A stretch of DNA of 64,000 bases, taken from Ignavibacteriota bacterium (GTDB lineage: Bacteria > Bacteroidota > Ignavibacteria > Ignavibacteriales > Melioribacteraceae). The stretch's first letter is position 1. Every line of letters starts with the position of its first letter. Below the pieces are notes generated by a model. The model saw nothing but the letters and a program-made list of their open reading frames with translations. It was not told where the DNA came from and searched no databases. Both the position numbers and the translations under genes were made by a program. Below, one piece after another: positions 1 through 7,399 of the stretch. The stretch is from assembly GCA_016708125.1 (NCBI GenBank), contig JADJGF010000001.1:890001-954000 (forward strand), written 5' to 3'.

Positions 1-920
1 CTTGATAATTGAAAAAAATATACACCACTTGAATATTTATCTAAATCTAAGCTAAACTGATAGTTTCCTGGTTTATAGAACTTTTTATTATTATAAATGA
101 TTTGTCCAAGACAGTTATAAACAATTTGATTATATTCCGCGTGCTTATGTATTGTATATTCTATTTTAGTATTAGCATTAAAGGGATTGGGATAATTTTG
201 AAAAAGTTTAAATTCATCAAAAAATCGAATTTCTTTTTTTTCTTCCAAGCCAACAATAGTGCCAATTGTATCACCATCAATAATAGCAGAAATTAAAATA
301 TCCGGTTGAATACCATCTTTATCTTCATAAATCAACCCCATACCAGATGCTAAGACTCTATCACTGTCCCAATACTCAACAATTTCACCAAAATTATTAT
401 ATTCTAGGTACTTACTAATAACTTTGAAAGTAGTATAGCGTCCTAAATAATAACCTTGATAAATTGTATCAATTTCACCAATATCTCCCTCAATAAAATT
501 GCTATCAGAATCAAAGAATTTAACAATCCACCATCTTTCACCAATTTTTGCATCAAGTTTGTAATAAAGTCTATTCCAGTCATTAGGGTCGTAATAAACA
601 TTGTAGTTAGTATCTATTCTATAATCTGGCCATTGAGGAGTTCTTTTTTCACTACCATTATAATAGTACAGATGTGAACTATCTGCTAATATTGAATCCC
701 TAGTAATAATTTCATACCATATAAAATCTCCTTGGCTATGATACTGCCAGAAATTACTAACTTTTAATGGGAAAAAACTATAGGGGTCAATTTCAGTTGT
801 GTCATTAACTTTATTCAGTTTAACATTATTAATCTTAAAAAACTCAGCAACTCCTGCATTTTTCTGCGGGTATATTATGGTACAAATCAAGTAAAATTCA
901 AGTAATAATATTTTTTTCAT
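1..920 (-). CDS. Secreted protein with T9SS type A C-terminal sorting domain (3' end outside window)
   Basis: The frame starts at the ATG complementary to 918-920, with GGAGATAAA just before it, and stays open to the left edge (306 codons, no stop). The N-terminus is a short Lys-rich plus hydrophobic export signal (MKKILLLEFYLICTII). The middle (about 30-230) is rich in Tyr, Trp and Asp and matches no domain I recognise. Near the end is FQNYPNPFNANTKIEY, followed by a beta-rich module ending SSGVYFFQL. This is the hallmark of the type IX secretion sorting domain, which is recognised at the outer membrane and removed or anchored there. Only the last few residues should be missing. The role of the mature protein is unknown. 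The frame is long, consistent in codon use and carries both targeting signals, so I am confident it is a gene. Confidence 0.88.
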   Translation of the reverse strand, partial: MKKILLLEFYLICTIIYPQKNAGVAEFFKINNVKLNKVNDTTEIDPYSFFPLKVSNFWQYHSQGDFIWYEIITRDSILADSSHLYYYNGSEKRTPQWPDYRIDTNYNVYYDPNDWNRLYYKLDAKIGERWWIVKFFDSDSNFIEGDIGEIDTIYQGYYLGRYTTFKVISKYLEYNNFGEIVEYWDSDRVLASGMGLIYEDKDGIQPDILISAIIDGDTIGTIVGLEEKKEIRFFDEFKLFQNYPNPFNANTKIEYTIHKHAEYNQIVYNCLGQIIYNNKKFYKPGNYQFSLDLDKYSSGVYFFQLS

Positions 921-1030
921 TTTATCTCCATATAAAAAATTGTTTTCAGAATTCCTTTTCTTCATGTAAACCCAACAAAAAAGCAATTTTTTGCATTTTG
1001 TAGATTCACGGCAAAACTCTTGTACTTACC

Positions 1031-1045
1031 TGCCTGCCGCAGGCA
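1031..1045. repeat. REP-like GC-rich palindrome
   Basis: TGCCTGC and GCAGGCA flank a single C, giving perfect 7-bp arms, and the outer bases extend the pairing imperfectly. It stands out as a GC-rich island in very AT-rich sequence. This type of palindrome occurs as a dispersed intergenic repeat in many bacterial genomes. A role here is not evident. Confidence 0.6.
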
Positions 1046-1107
1046 AGTATAGAAAAGAAAAATAAAAAGAGCAATTGAAAAAAATAAATTTGAAGAATTT
1101 CGGAAAA

Positions 1108-1162
<55 letters not shown>

Positions 1163-1325
1163 CTATGCCAAAAATATAAATAAACATTATTTTATTTTTT
1201 AAGTTTACAATATATAATAAATGTTTCAGCTTAAAACATCAGCATAAATACTTACTTAATATTTTTCCTTATAATTTTTTAATAAATCGATTTTTAATTT
1301 ATTTATTAGCAAAGAATTAACATTT

Positions 1326-1349
1326 TATGTAAGTATTAATACTTACATA
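1326..1349. repeat. 24-bp perfect palindrome
   Basis: TATGTAAGTATT is followed directly by its exact reverse complement. With no loop, this could be a dimeric regulator site or a cruciform. Nearby flanks (AACATT and AATGTT) extend the symmetry loosely. The related sequence TAAGTAAG-TT-CTTACTTA occurs at 7059-7076, upstream of the restriction-modification operon. Confidence 0.7.
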
Positions 1350-1370
1350 TATAACTTATAATGTTTTCTT

Positions 1371-1396
1371 TCTGTCATCGACCACTCGATGACAGA
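1371..1396. repeat. Inverted repeat with 10-bp perfect arms
   Basis: TCTGTCATCG and CGATGACAGA surround the 6-nt loop ACCACT. No T-tract follows on the plus strand, so it is not a standard terminator. It sits between the 24-bp palindrome and the AGAT-N3-ATCT element. Confidence 0.7.
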
Positions 1397-1434
1397 ATTG
1401 TAAAATGTTACTGAATGGTCAGTGACCGCAAAAA

Positions 1435-1463
1435 AGATGCGATCTTTTCAGAAGATCATATCT
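1435..1463. repeat. AGAT-N3-ATCT hairpin element, 29-bp form
   Basis: AGAT-GCG-ATCT, a 7-nt spacer, then AGAT-CAT-ATCT, followed by TTTATTT. It has exactly the plan and length of four other copies in the window (54949, 58392, 63795 and 63841). Here the N3 triplets pair poorly, so the copy is the least perfect of the 29-bp set. Confidence 0.65.
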
Positions 1464-1543
1464 TTTATTTCTAAACCTTTATAGAAATTCTTATTGATTT
1501 CATTTAATTTTTAATAAATTTTTGTTAAAAAAATAGGAATGTT

Positions 1544-3445
1544 ATGGATTTTAGAATATCAATTAAAACCGGAAGTGTTGATAATGCCGGAACCGATGCG
1601 GACGTTACAATTAAAATTTACGGAAGTTTATTTAATACACTAGATTTAACTCTTAATGAACATAAAAATAAAAATGTTTTTGAAAAAGATAATATTGATA
1701 GTTTTTTAATTGAAACCGAAGATTTTGGTGAAGTTGAAAAAATAGAAATTTGGCACAACAATAAATGGTTTGGCGCAGATTGGTTTTTAGAAGCGTGCAC
1801 AATTGAAAATCTCACAAATAAAAAATCACATTTTTTTAATATTAATCAGTGGATAAAAGGAAATAAAAAATATGAGTTTGCGCCAAAGCAATTAATAAAT
1901 TATCAAATTGAATTAATTATGGGAACACTTCCCGGTTCCGGAAGTAATTCAAATTTATTTATTTCACTTATCGGTTCAAAAAATTCAGCAAATTTCATCA
2001 ACATAAAACCGTTGATTTCTAACAAAGAATTTATTGCTGGTTACACGGAAATTTTTACTTTGCAAAATGAAGATATCGGAAACATCAATGAAATTAAGCT
2101 CAAAACAGATAGCTCCGGTTTTAATTCCAACATTTACATAAACAGAATTAAAATAAAAAAAGAAGCGGAAAATAATTTTTCAACTTTCCCAATATTCACT
2201 TGGATAAAAACAGATCAAGAATTTTCATTCAATCCTAATAATGTTGAATACACAATAATAATTACAAACGGAGATGTTTTAGGCGGCGGAACCGATGCAA
2301 ATGTTTCTATGATTTTATTCGGAACAAAGGGAATTTCCGAAGCAATTAAATTAAATGATTTGATTGCGCGAAATGCTTTTGAAGCCGGAATTGTAGACTT
2401 TCTAAAAATTTCCACAAAAGATTTGGGTGAAATAGAAAAAATAAAAATCTGGCATGATGAAAAATGGATTGGCGACGGATGGTTTCTAAATAAAATTACG
2501 ATAATAAATGAAAGCACAAAAACTAAATCCGTATTCCCATTTTATTCTTGGTTAGATGAAGCGGAAATTCCTCACAATGTTGAAGTTGAACTTACAACGC
2601 AAAAACTTCATCAAAGACCATTTTATGCAATTGCGCATATGGTTAATACTCCAGCGTATGTTGAAGAAGCTTTGGATATGGGAAGCAACGCAGTTGAGTT
2701 TGATATTACTCCAAAATTTGATTACAAAAATAAAACTTTTTCATTCGATGTTTTTCATGGATTTCGTCCGGATTTTGATCCAGATAAAATAAATTTAATG
2801 GAAAGAAGTTTGGCTAAAACTGAATTGAAAATATTTTTAGAGAAATTAAAAGAGTTTGAAGAAAATTTTCCAAAACTTTCTTTGGTAATTTATGATTGCA
2901 AACTTGGCGAAGTTCCAAAGAAATTGTTAAATCAATGCGGAATTGAAATGGCAAAAATTATTCAAGATAATTTTTTACATAAAAACATTAATAACAGAAT
3001 TCATAGTATCATGTCAATCGGTAAAAAAAATTACACTCCATTTTTTGATGGATTTTTTGAAACAATTCCCGCCGAATTTAAAAAATATTTTGGCGCAGAT
3101 TTAAGTGAAGAAAGTTTTAATACAACTGAAAAAGCCTTTGAACAAAGGCGCGAAGGAAATTTTTGGTGGGGAAGCGGAATTGCTTCTCAAGTTCCAAAAC
3201 CTTTAAAACATTTTATTCCGCAGTTTTTAATTGCAGCAAAAAAAAGAGCAATTCGCGGAATAGTAAAAAAAATTTATTACTGGACTTTGGACGATCCCGA
3301 TTCAATGGCAAGAATTTTAGTTACAAAATTGGATGGAATTATTGTTAACGATCCGTTAAAACTATTGCGTGTATTGGAGAAAGAAGAATTTAAGCATACT
3401 TATCGCTTAGCAGATAGAAATGATAATCCGTTTAATGTAATTTAA
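1544..3445 (+). CDS. Triple PLAT-domain protein with C-terminal sphingomyelinase D / phospholipase D (SicTox-like) domain
   Basis: The protein has 633 residues and starts at ATG after AGGAATG. Three PLAT/LH2-like beta-sandwich repeats occupy about 1-108, 115-222 and 225-350; compare WHNNKWFGADWFL in the first with WHDEKWIGDGWFL in the third. The rest (about 358-633) resembles Loxosceles venom sphingomyelinase D and related bacterial toxins. IAHMVN gives H365, VEFD gives E385 and D387, FHG gives H405, YDCK gives D451 and K453, and YYW gives W580. These correspond to the family's H12, E32, D34, H47, D91, K93 and W230. The C-terminus has the family tail as DRNDNPF. The Cys-rich loop of spider enzymes is absent. 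Expected chemistry is transphosphatidylation of sphingo- or lysophospholipids giving cyclic phosphates, with PLAT domains contacting lipid or protein. There is no signal peptide, so its location is unclear. It is a lone gene with no operon partner. Confidence 0.88.
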   Translation: MDFRISIKTGSVDNAGTDADVTIKIYGSLFNTLDLTLNEHKNKNVFEKDNIDSFLIETEDFGEVEKIEIWHNNKWFGADWFLEACTIENLTNKKSHFFNINQWIKGNKKYEFAPKQLINYQIELIMGTLPGSGSNSNLFISLIGSKNSANFINIKPLISNKEFIAGYTEIFTLQNEDIGNINEIKLKTDSSGFNSNIYINRIKIKKEAENNFSTFPIFTWIKTDQEFSFNPNNVEYTIIITNGDVLGGGTDANVSMILFGTKGISEAIKLNDLIARNAFEAGIVDFLKISTKDLGEIEKIKIWHDEKWIGDGWFLNKITIINESTKTKSVFPFYSWLDEAEIPHNVEVELTTQKLHQRPFYAIAHMVNTPAYVEEALDMGSNAVEFDITPKFDYKNKTFSFDVFHGFRPDFDPDKINLMERSLAKTELKIFLEKLKEFEENFPKLSLVIYDCKLGEVPKKLLNQCGIEMAKIIQDNFLHKNINNRIHSIMSIGKKNYTPFFDGFFETIPAEFKKYFGADLSEESFNTTEKAFEQRREGNFWWGSGIASQVPKPLKHFIPQFLIAAKKRAIRGIVKKIYYWTLDDPDSMARILVTKLDGIIVNDPLKLLRVLEKEEFKHTYRLADRNDNPFNVI

Positions 3446-3720
3446 TTTATTTTTGAATTTTGTTTGTCTTTTTGCGATTGCTGAGTATTGCCGGTGTTTC
3501 TTTAAGTGTTAGTAATTTGTCATACTGGCAATAATTTAAGTAACAATAAAAAAATTAATAAAATATTTTTTACTCAAATTTAATAAATGAAGTTTCCATA
3601 ACCTTTTCAAGGTTAAAGTACTAATTTCCTTTTATATACTGTTGTTTTGTGTTTGAGAAGTTAAATTTTTGTGATTTTTTAGTGGCATAGTACAAAATAA
3701 TTTGAAAATAAAATTTAAGA
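3446..3720. other. Intergenic spacer at the downstream edge of the R-M operon
   Basis: No gene is seen in these 275 bases. TATTGCCGGT (3486-3495) and ACTGGCAATA (3524-3533) form an inverted repeat with one mismatch. It lies between the convergent ends of the PLAT gene and the restriction-modification operon and could be a weak terminator or an insertion scar. No T-tract follows on either strand. Confidence 0.4.
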
Positions 3721-4203
3721 CTATATTATACTGTTCATGTGGTCAACATCTTGTTTATAATAGTCCCACTTTATTACTTGTATTTTTCTGTTTGGTTTAA
3801 ATTCCAAAACGTCTTTTCTGTTATATGTTTGCAGTAGTTTTGCCAATGTTGTTCCCATTCCCTGTGGACTTAGCAAAATTGCATAAATTGGTAATGCAAT
3901 GCTTGAATATCCAATTAACTGTGATAAGTTGATTAAAGATAGAGTTGTGTTTTTACATTCTACAAAAACTAATTCAACATATTCTTTGTATTCAATAAAA
4001 CCTGTTATGTCTTGTCGGATTTTATATGTCGTAAATGCAGGAAAGTGTTTTTGATAGTTAAGGTGCATAATGAAATTACTCAAATCACTATCGTGAGTGT
4101 CTAAAACTTGAATTTTTGTTGCCTTTTTCCCAAACTTCTGTTGTAAGTCGCTTTTAAGCCACTTAATTATGTCGGGATACATTTCAATTTCTGTTTTATA
4201 CAT
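3721..4203 (-). CDS. Small PD-(D/E)XK-type nuclease, probable restriction endonuclease subunit
   Basis: This 160-residue protein is the last gene of the operon, starting 3 nt after the LAGLIDADG-fold gene ends. It shows the layout of the PD-(D/E)XK fold: an acidic helix near the N-terminus (EIEMYPDIIKWL), D65 in QDITGF, then a beta strand with E82-x-K84 in VFVECKN, then a helix with Q95 in LSQLIGY. That spacing matches the active site used by many type II endonucleases. Its position next to DNA methyltransferase domains makes it the best candidate for the cutting subunit. It is short and has no clear target-recognition domain, so it may need the neighbouring protein for specificity. It could instead be a Vsr- or Hjc-like repair nuclease. 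The family is not one I can name. Confidence 0.6.
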   Translation of the reverse strand: MYKTEIEMYPDIIKWLKSDLQQKFGKKATKIQVLDTHDSDLSNFIMHLNYQKHFPAFTTYKIRQDITGFIEYKEYVELVFVECKNTTLSLINLSQLIGYSSIALPIYAILLSPQGMGTTLAKLLQTYNRKDVLEFKPNRKIQVIKWDYYKQDVDHMNSII

Positions 4204-4206
4204 CGC

Positions 4207-5088
4207 TTAATCTTTTTGTAAATAGCAACCCAAACATTTACATATTCCCTTGTAGCTGTTGAAATGTTGCCCGTTTAATTCTGTCGGTAATTTTTCGTGT
4301 GTTTCGTGGTTGTGAGTTGTTTTTACTTTTTCTCGACCAACATTTCCTGTGCACAAGGCTTGTCGTCTTGGTTTACTTGTCTTGTTATATTCTGAAAGTT
4401 CCGCTAATGCTTCGTTTTTGTGAGAAATATAGAAACCAATATTTTCAAAATCTTCTGCGTAAATTTTGATTTGATGTTCTTTTGCCCAACTTGTACCCGA
4501 ACCGCCTCTAATGTTTGGGTGTCCGTAACCGATGTACTGAATTGATACGTTTAACGATTGTGTAAGCTGACAAATTTGTGGTGGCAAAAACCAATTCTTG
4601 TTTGATATTTCAATGTAAACACGATGTTTGCCTGCTTGGTCAACGTTTGATTTTCTTACAAAACCTGTAACGTCAGCAAGTCCTCGCAAAAATTCTTTTT
4701 TGTTAGCTTCTGTTGTTTCAAAAATAGGCTCTGGAATGAGAAAATCGTGAAAACTAAAACGTGTTCCGTTTATTAGAAATTTGATAAACAACCAAGCAAT
4801 ATCTTCTTTAATCCAAGTTAGTACAAGTGAAATTTTATCGCCTGTTACTTTTTGAACGTTGATACCCATTTGTTGCAAACGATATACAACAGGGTCAAGT
4901 GAAGTTTGAATGTGTAGACGTTGGTCAAAAACTTTTGCGATAGCTTTTGATTCCAAAGTTTTGTATTCAAAATCAATGATGATTTTCTTTACATCGCTGT
5001 TGTATTGAATTTCTCCGTGTCCTGTTATTAACCCCAACAGGTAAGAAATGTCTGCTGTTAAGAAGTTCGATATTTTATTTTTTTCCAT
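4207..5088 (-). CDS. LAGLIDADG-fold protein with degenerate active site, likely DNA-recognition subunit of the R-M system
   Basis: This 293-residue protein has its start overlapping the end of the methyltransferase gene by 14 nt. Two LAGLIDADG-like helices are visible: ISYLLGLITGHGEI (15-27) and KEFLRGLADVTGFV (131-144), about 117 residues apart, as in single-chain homing endonucleases. The usual acidic residue before the final Gly is His in the first and Thr in the second, so classic metal-dependent cutting looks lost. The fold may serve only to bind DNA, as in WhiA-type proteins. The tail has a Cys/His cluster (ALC, HNHETH, CKCLGC) that could hold zinc. It sits between the methyltransferase and a PD-(D/E)XK protein, which suggests a specificity role. 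There are no intein splice motifs and it is a stand-alone gene, so I do not call it a homing element. Confidence 0.55.
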   Translation of the reverse strand: MEKNKISNFLTADISYLLGLITGHGEIQYNSDVKKIIIDFEYKTLESKAIAKVFDQRLHIQTSLDPVVYRLQQMGINVQKVTGDKISLVLTWIKEDIAWLFIKFLINGTRFSFHDFLIPEPIFETTEANKKEFLRGLADVTGFVRKSNVDQAGKHRVYIEISNKNWFLPPQICQLTQSLNVSIQYIGYGHPNIRGGSGTSWAKEHQIKIYAEDFENIGFYISHKNEALAELSEYNKTSKPRRQALCTGNVGREKVKTTHNHETHEKLPTELNGQHFNSYKGICKCLGCYLQKD

Positions 5089-6925
5089 TATCTAATTTTC
5101 TGAAAATTAAAATGTACTCGTGTACTTTGTTTATGATAAATTTGTGAGGATAGCCTAATGGTCGCATATTGTTGTACTCGGGTTGTCTGTCCCAAATTAC
5201 AATATCTTCAAAAGAAAATCCCCCTTCTTGTGCAACTTTTGCTGTGTCAATGTGTAATGGAAAAAACTTGTCTTTCTTTCTTAAATCCATAACGTTTAAA
5301 ATGAAATAGCCTTTTGGTTTCATCACTTTATAAACTTCACTACATACGTCTTTCAAAGAAAAAACAAACTCGTTGTAATCTTCAATGTTTCCCAAGTCAT
5401 TGTTTTTGTTTGAATAGTTTTTATTTTCCTTGTAGTCGGCTGTACGTTGTCTATTCAAAATGTCCCAATACGGTGGCGAAGTAATACACAAGTCAATAGA
5501 TTCTTCTTCTATCTTTTTAGATAGTTGACGTGAGTCGCCTACAATGTATTTATCTTCTAATCCATAGAGATTAATGTTGTACGAGTTTGTTGCTCGTTTG
5601 ACGAAAAGTTTTTTATAATCGGAACTTAAATCAAAACCAATTACTTCTTTGTCTTTTTTCAAACCTGCAATTAAAGTCGTACCCGAACCTGCAAAGCAAT
5701 CCAAAATTTTACCGCCATTTGGTTTGCAAAAAGTATCAATGACTTTAGAAACTAATTTTACAGTAAAAATTGCAGGATGTTTTAATTTCTTTTCTTCTTC
5801 TGTTTTTCCTAAATCACGCCAAATGCTGAACGAATTTTGTAACCATTCTTTGCCTGACAAGTTGTTTGTTTTGTTGACGGTTTTCTTCGGTTGAACTAAA
5901 AAAAGATGCTCCAAAGTTAGTTGAGGGTCTTTAACTGTTTGGTTAATGCTTTTGTATCGTTTGTGGTTTTCCGTAAAAGTTTCTACCGTTCCAATTCGTG
6001 AAAGCGTTTGTTCAATAGCGGTTTGCGGAATAACGCCCTCGTTGTTGTAACTCAAAATAATGTATTGTGATTTTGTTGAGTTTAAAATCAAATCTTCAAG
6101 CGTATTTAACGCTGAATTTTTAAAACAATACTTTGATTTTTGATGGTCATACTTTCTCATTCCAGTTTCACCATAAATTTCTGGTTTTGACTTAAACCAC
6201 CCTTCTGCAATTAATTCAAGAATAAAGTAATTAGAAGCATATTGTCTACTATTGTATGGTGGGTCAAGATAAAGTATGTCGGGATTTATTTCCTTAATAA
6301 GTTCGTTTGCGTCTTTCTTAAAAACTTTGTTTTTGTTCTTGCTCGGGATGATTTCAACTGGTTCAAGAATTAAAGGATTTAACGCTCTTTTGTCCCAAGT
6401 TTTTAAATACGCTGCATAAGTTCCCGATACATTACTTGTTAAATTAACTCCACGTAATAAAGATGTGATGAGATAATAATATTCAAGTTCATTGATTATA
6501 TTTTCTTCTTTCCATTCTTCAAACAAATAACGAAACATGTCAATTTTAAGAGCGTTTTGGTCTGAAAAATATTGTCTGCCACCATTTGGTGAATAATTTT
6601 CAAACATAAATCCACCGACTTTCATTGGTTTCATTTTGTTCATATAATCGAACAAAGTTTCGTTACCATTTTTTAGTTTGAGGTGTGATTTTAGTTTCTT
6701 GAATTGTGGTTCTTCGTTAAGTTCAATGTACGCCTTTGCAATCGCATATGAAAATTCAAGCGTGTCATTGGCAATAACAGTGTATCCAAGTTTTTTAAAA
6801 TGTCTACCAACTGCTGATGTGCCTGAAAACAAATCAACGAAATTAGATGTACCATTTACACCTGTTTTCCTTACAACTTGTTCAATAAAAGGGAGAAGTT
6901 TTGTCTTTGCTCCGTAATATCTCAT
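5075..6925 (-). CDS. Fused double DNA methyltransferase (D12-class N6-adenine MTase plus second amino-MTase)
   Basis: The protein has 616 residues and is the first gene of the operon. The N-terminal half is a Dam/D12-type adenine methyltransferase: SAM motif X YYGAKTKL at residue 3, motif I FVDLFSGTSAVG at 29-40 and catalytic motif IV DPPYNSRQY at 221-229. The C-terminal half is a second amino-methyltransferase with HPAIFTVKLVSKVI (384-396), ILDCFAGSGTT (407-417) and TSPPYWD (482-488). The TSPPYWD form fits N4-cytosine or N6-adenine methylation. Two catalytic centres in one chain, as in M.FokI, usually mean an asymmetric site with each strand modified by a different domain. The operon reads somewhat richer in G+C than its flanks by eye, which fits horizontal transfer. 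The product should methylate host DNA against the downstream nuclease. Confidence 0.9.
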   Translation of the reverse strand: MRYYGAKTKLLPFIEQVVRKTGVNGTSNFVDLFSGTSAVGRHFKKLGYTVIANDTLEFSYAIAKAYIELNEEPQFKKLKSHLKLKNGNETLFDYMNKMKPMKVGGFMFENYSPNGGRQYFSDQNALKIDMFRYLFEEWKEENIINELEYYYLITSLLRGVNLTSNVSGTYAAYLKTWDKRALNPLILEPVEIIPSKNKNKVFKKDANELIKEINPDILYLDPPYNSRQYASNYFILELIAEGWFKSKPEIYGETGMRKYDHQKSKYCFKNSALNTLEDLILNSTKSQYIILSYNNEGVIPQTAIEQTLSRIGTVETFTENHKRYKSINQTVKDPQLTLEHLFLVQPKKTVNKTNNLSGKEWLQNSFSIWRDLGKTEEEKKLKHPAIFTVKLVSKVIDTFCKPNGGKILDCFAGSGTTLIAGLKKDKEVIGFDLSSDYKKLFVKRATNSYNINLYGLEDKYIVGDSRQLSKKIEEESIDLCITSPPYWDILNRQRTADYKENKNYSNKNNDLGNIEDYNEFVFSLKDVCSEVYKVMKPKGYFILNVMDLRKKDKFFPLHIDTAKVAQEGGFSFEDIVIWDRQPEYNNMRPLGYPHKFIINKVHEYILIFRKLDNGKK

Positions 6926-7399
6926 TTTTTTTTCATTATTAAAAAGTTGTTTTTCTTATCATTAAATTTGATTCTAATATGTACCTAATTAATTGAATTT
7001 TCATTCGTTCTGTAAACTGCTTATAATTCTATATCTTTAAAATTTCTTGATTTGTTTATAAGTAAGTTCTTACTTAACTAAATAATTATATCTGAATGTT
7101 CATGCAAAGATATTAACTTTAAATGAATTTGTATAATATTAACTTAGATAAGTGATAATATATAAAATATATGTTTTCACAATGATAAATTTAGTTTGTT
7201 AAAAACTTTATGGATTGGTGTAATTATTGTTTTTTCATTTCTTAAAATTTGATTTTAGATTATTAAAAATTTATTGATATTATTAAGAAAATAGATTGAA
7301 AAAAAATTTTATTATATCAAGGTTGAAATAAAAATTTATACTGCTAAATTTACCATCCGATTTTTCTAAATGTAGGTTTAATAAATTCAAGGATTTTTA
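6926..7399. other. AT-rich divergent promoter region between R-M operon and tex
   Basis: These 474 bases have no supportable gene. They hold the promoters of the minus-strand methyltransferase operon and the plus-strand tex gene. The only clear structure is the palindrome at 7059-7076. The rest is A/T homopolymer-rich, with no hairpin or repeat that I can defend. Confidence 0.5.
7059..7076. promoter_or_regulatory. Palindrome upstream of the R-M operon, possible operator
   Basis: TAAGTAAG-TT-CTTACTTA has perfect 8-bp arms and lies 134 nt upstream of the methyltransferase start. R-M operons are often autoregulated, by a controller protein or the methyltransferase itself, and no separate C-protein gene is seen. 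The assignment is by position only. Confidence 0.35.

Noticed and set aside
4207..5088. Intein or group I intron homing endonuclease
   Set aside because: The LAGLIDADG protein is a complete stand-alone gene in an operon; no splice-junction motifs or split host gene surround it, and its catalytic acids are missing.
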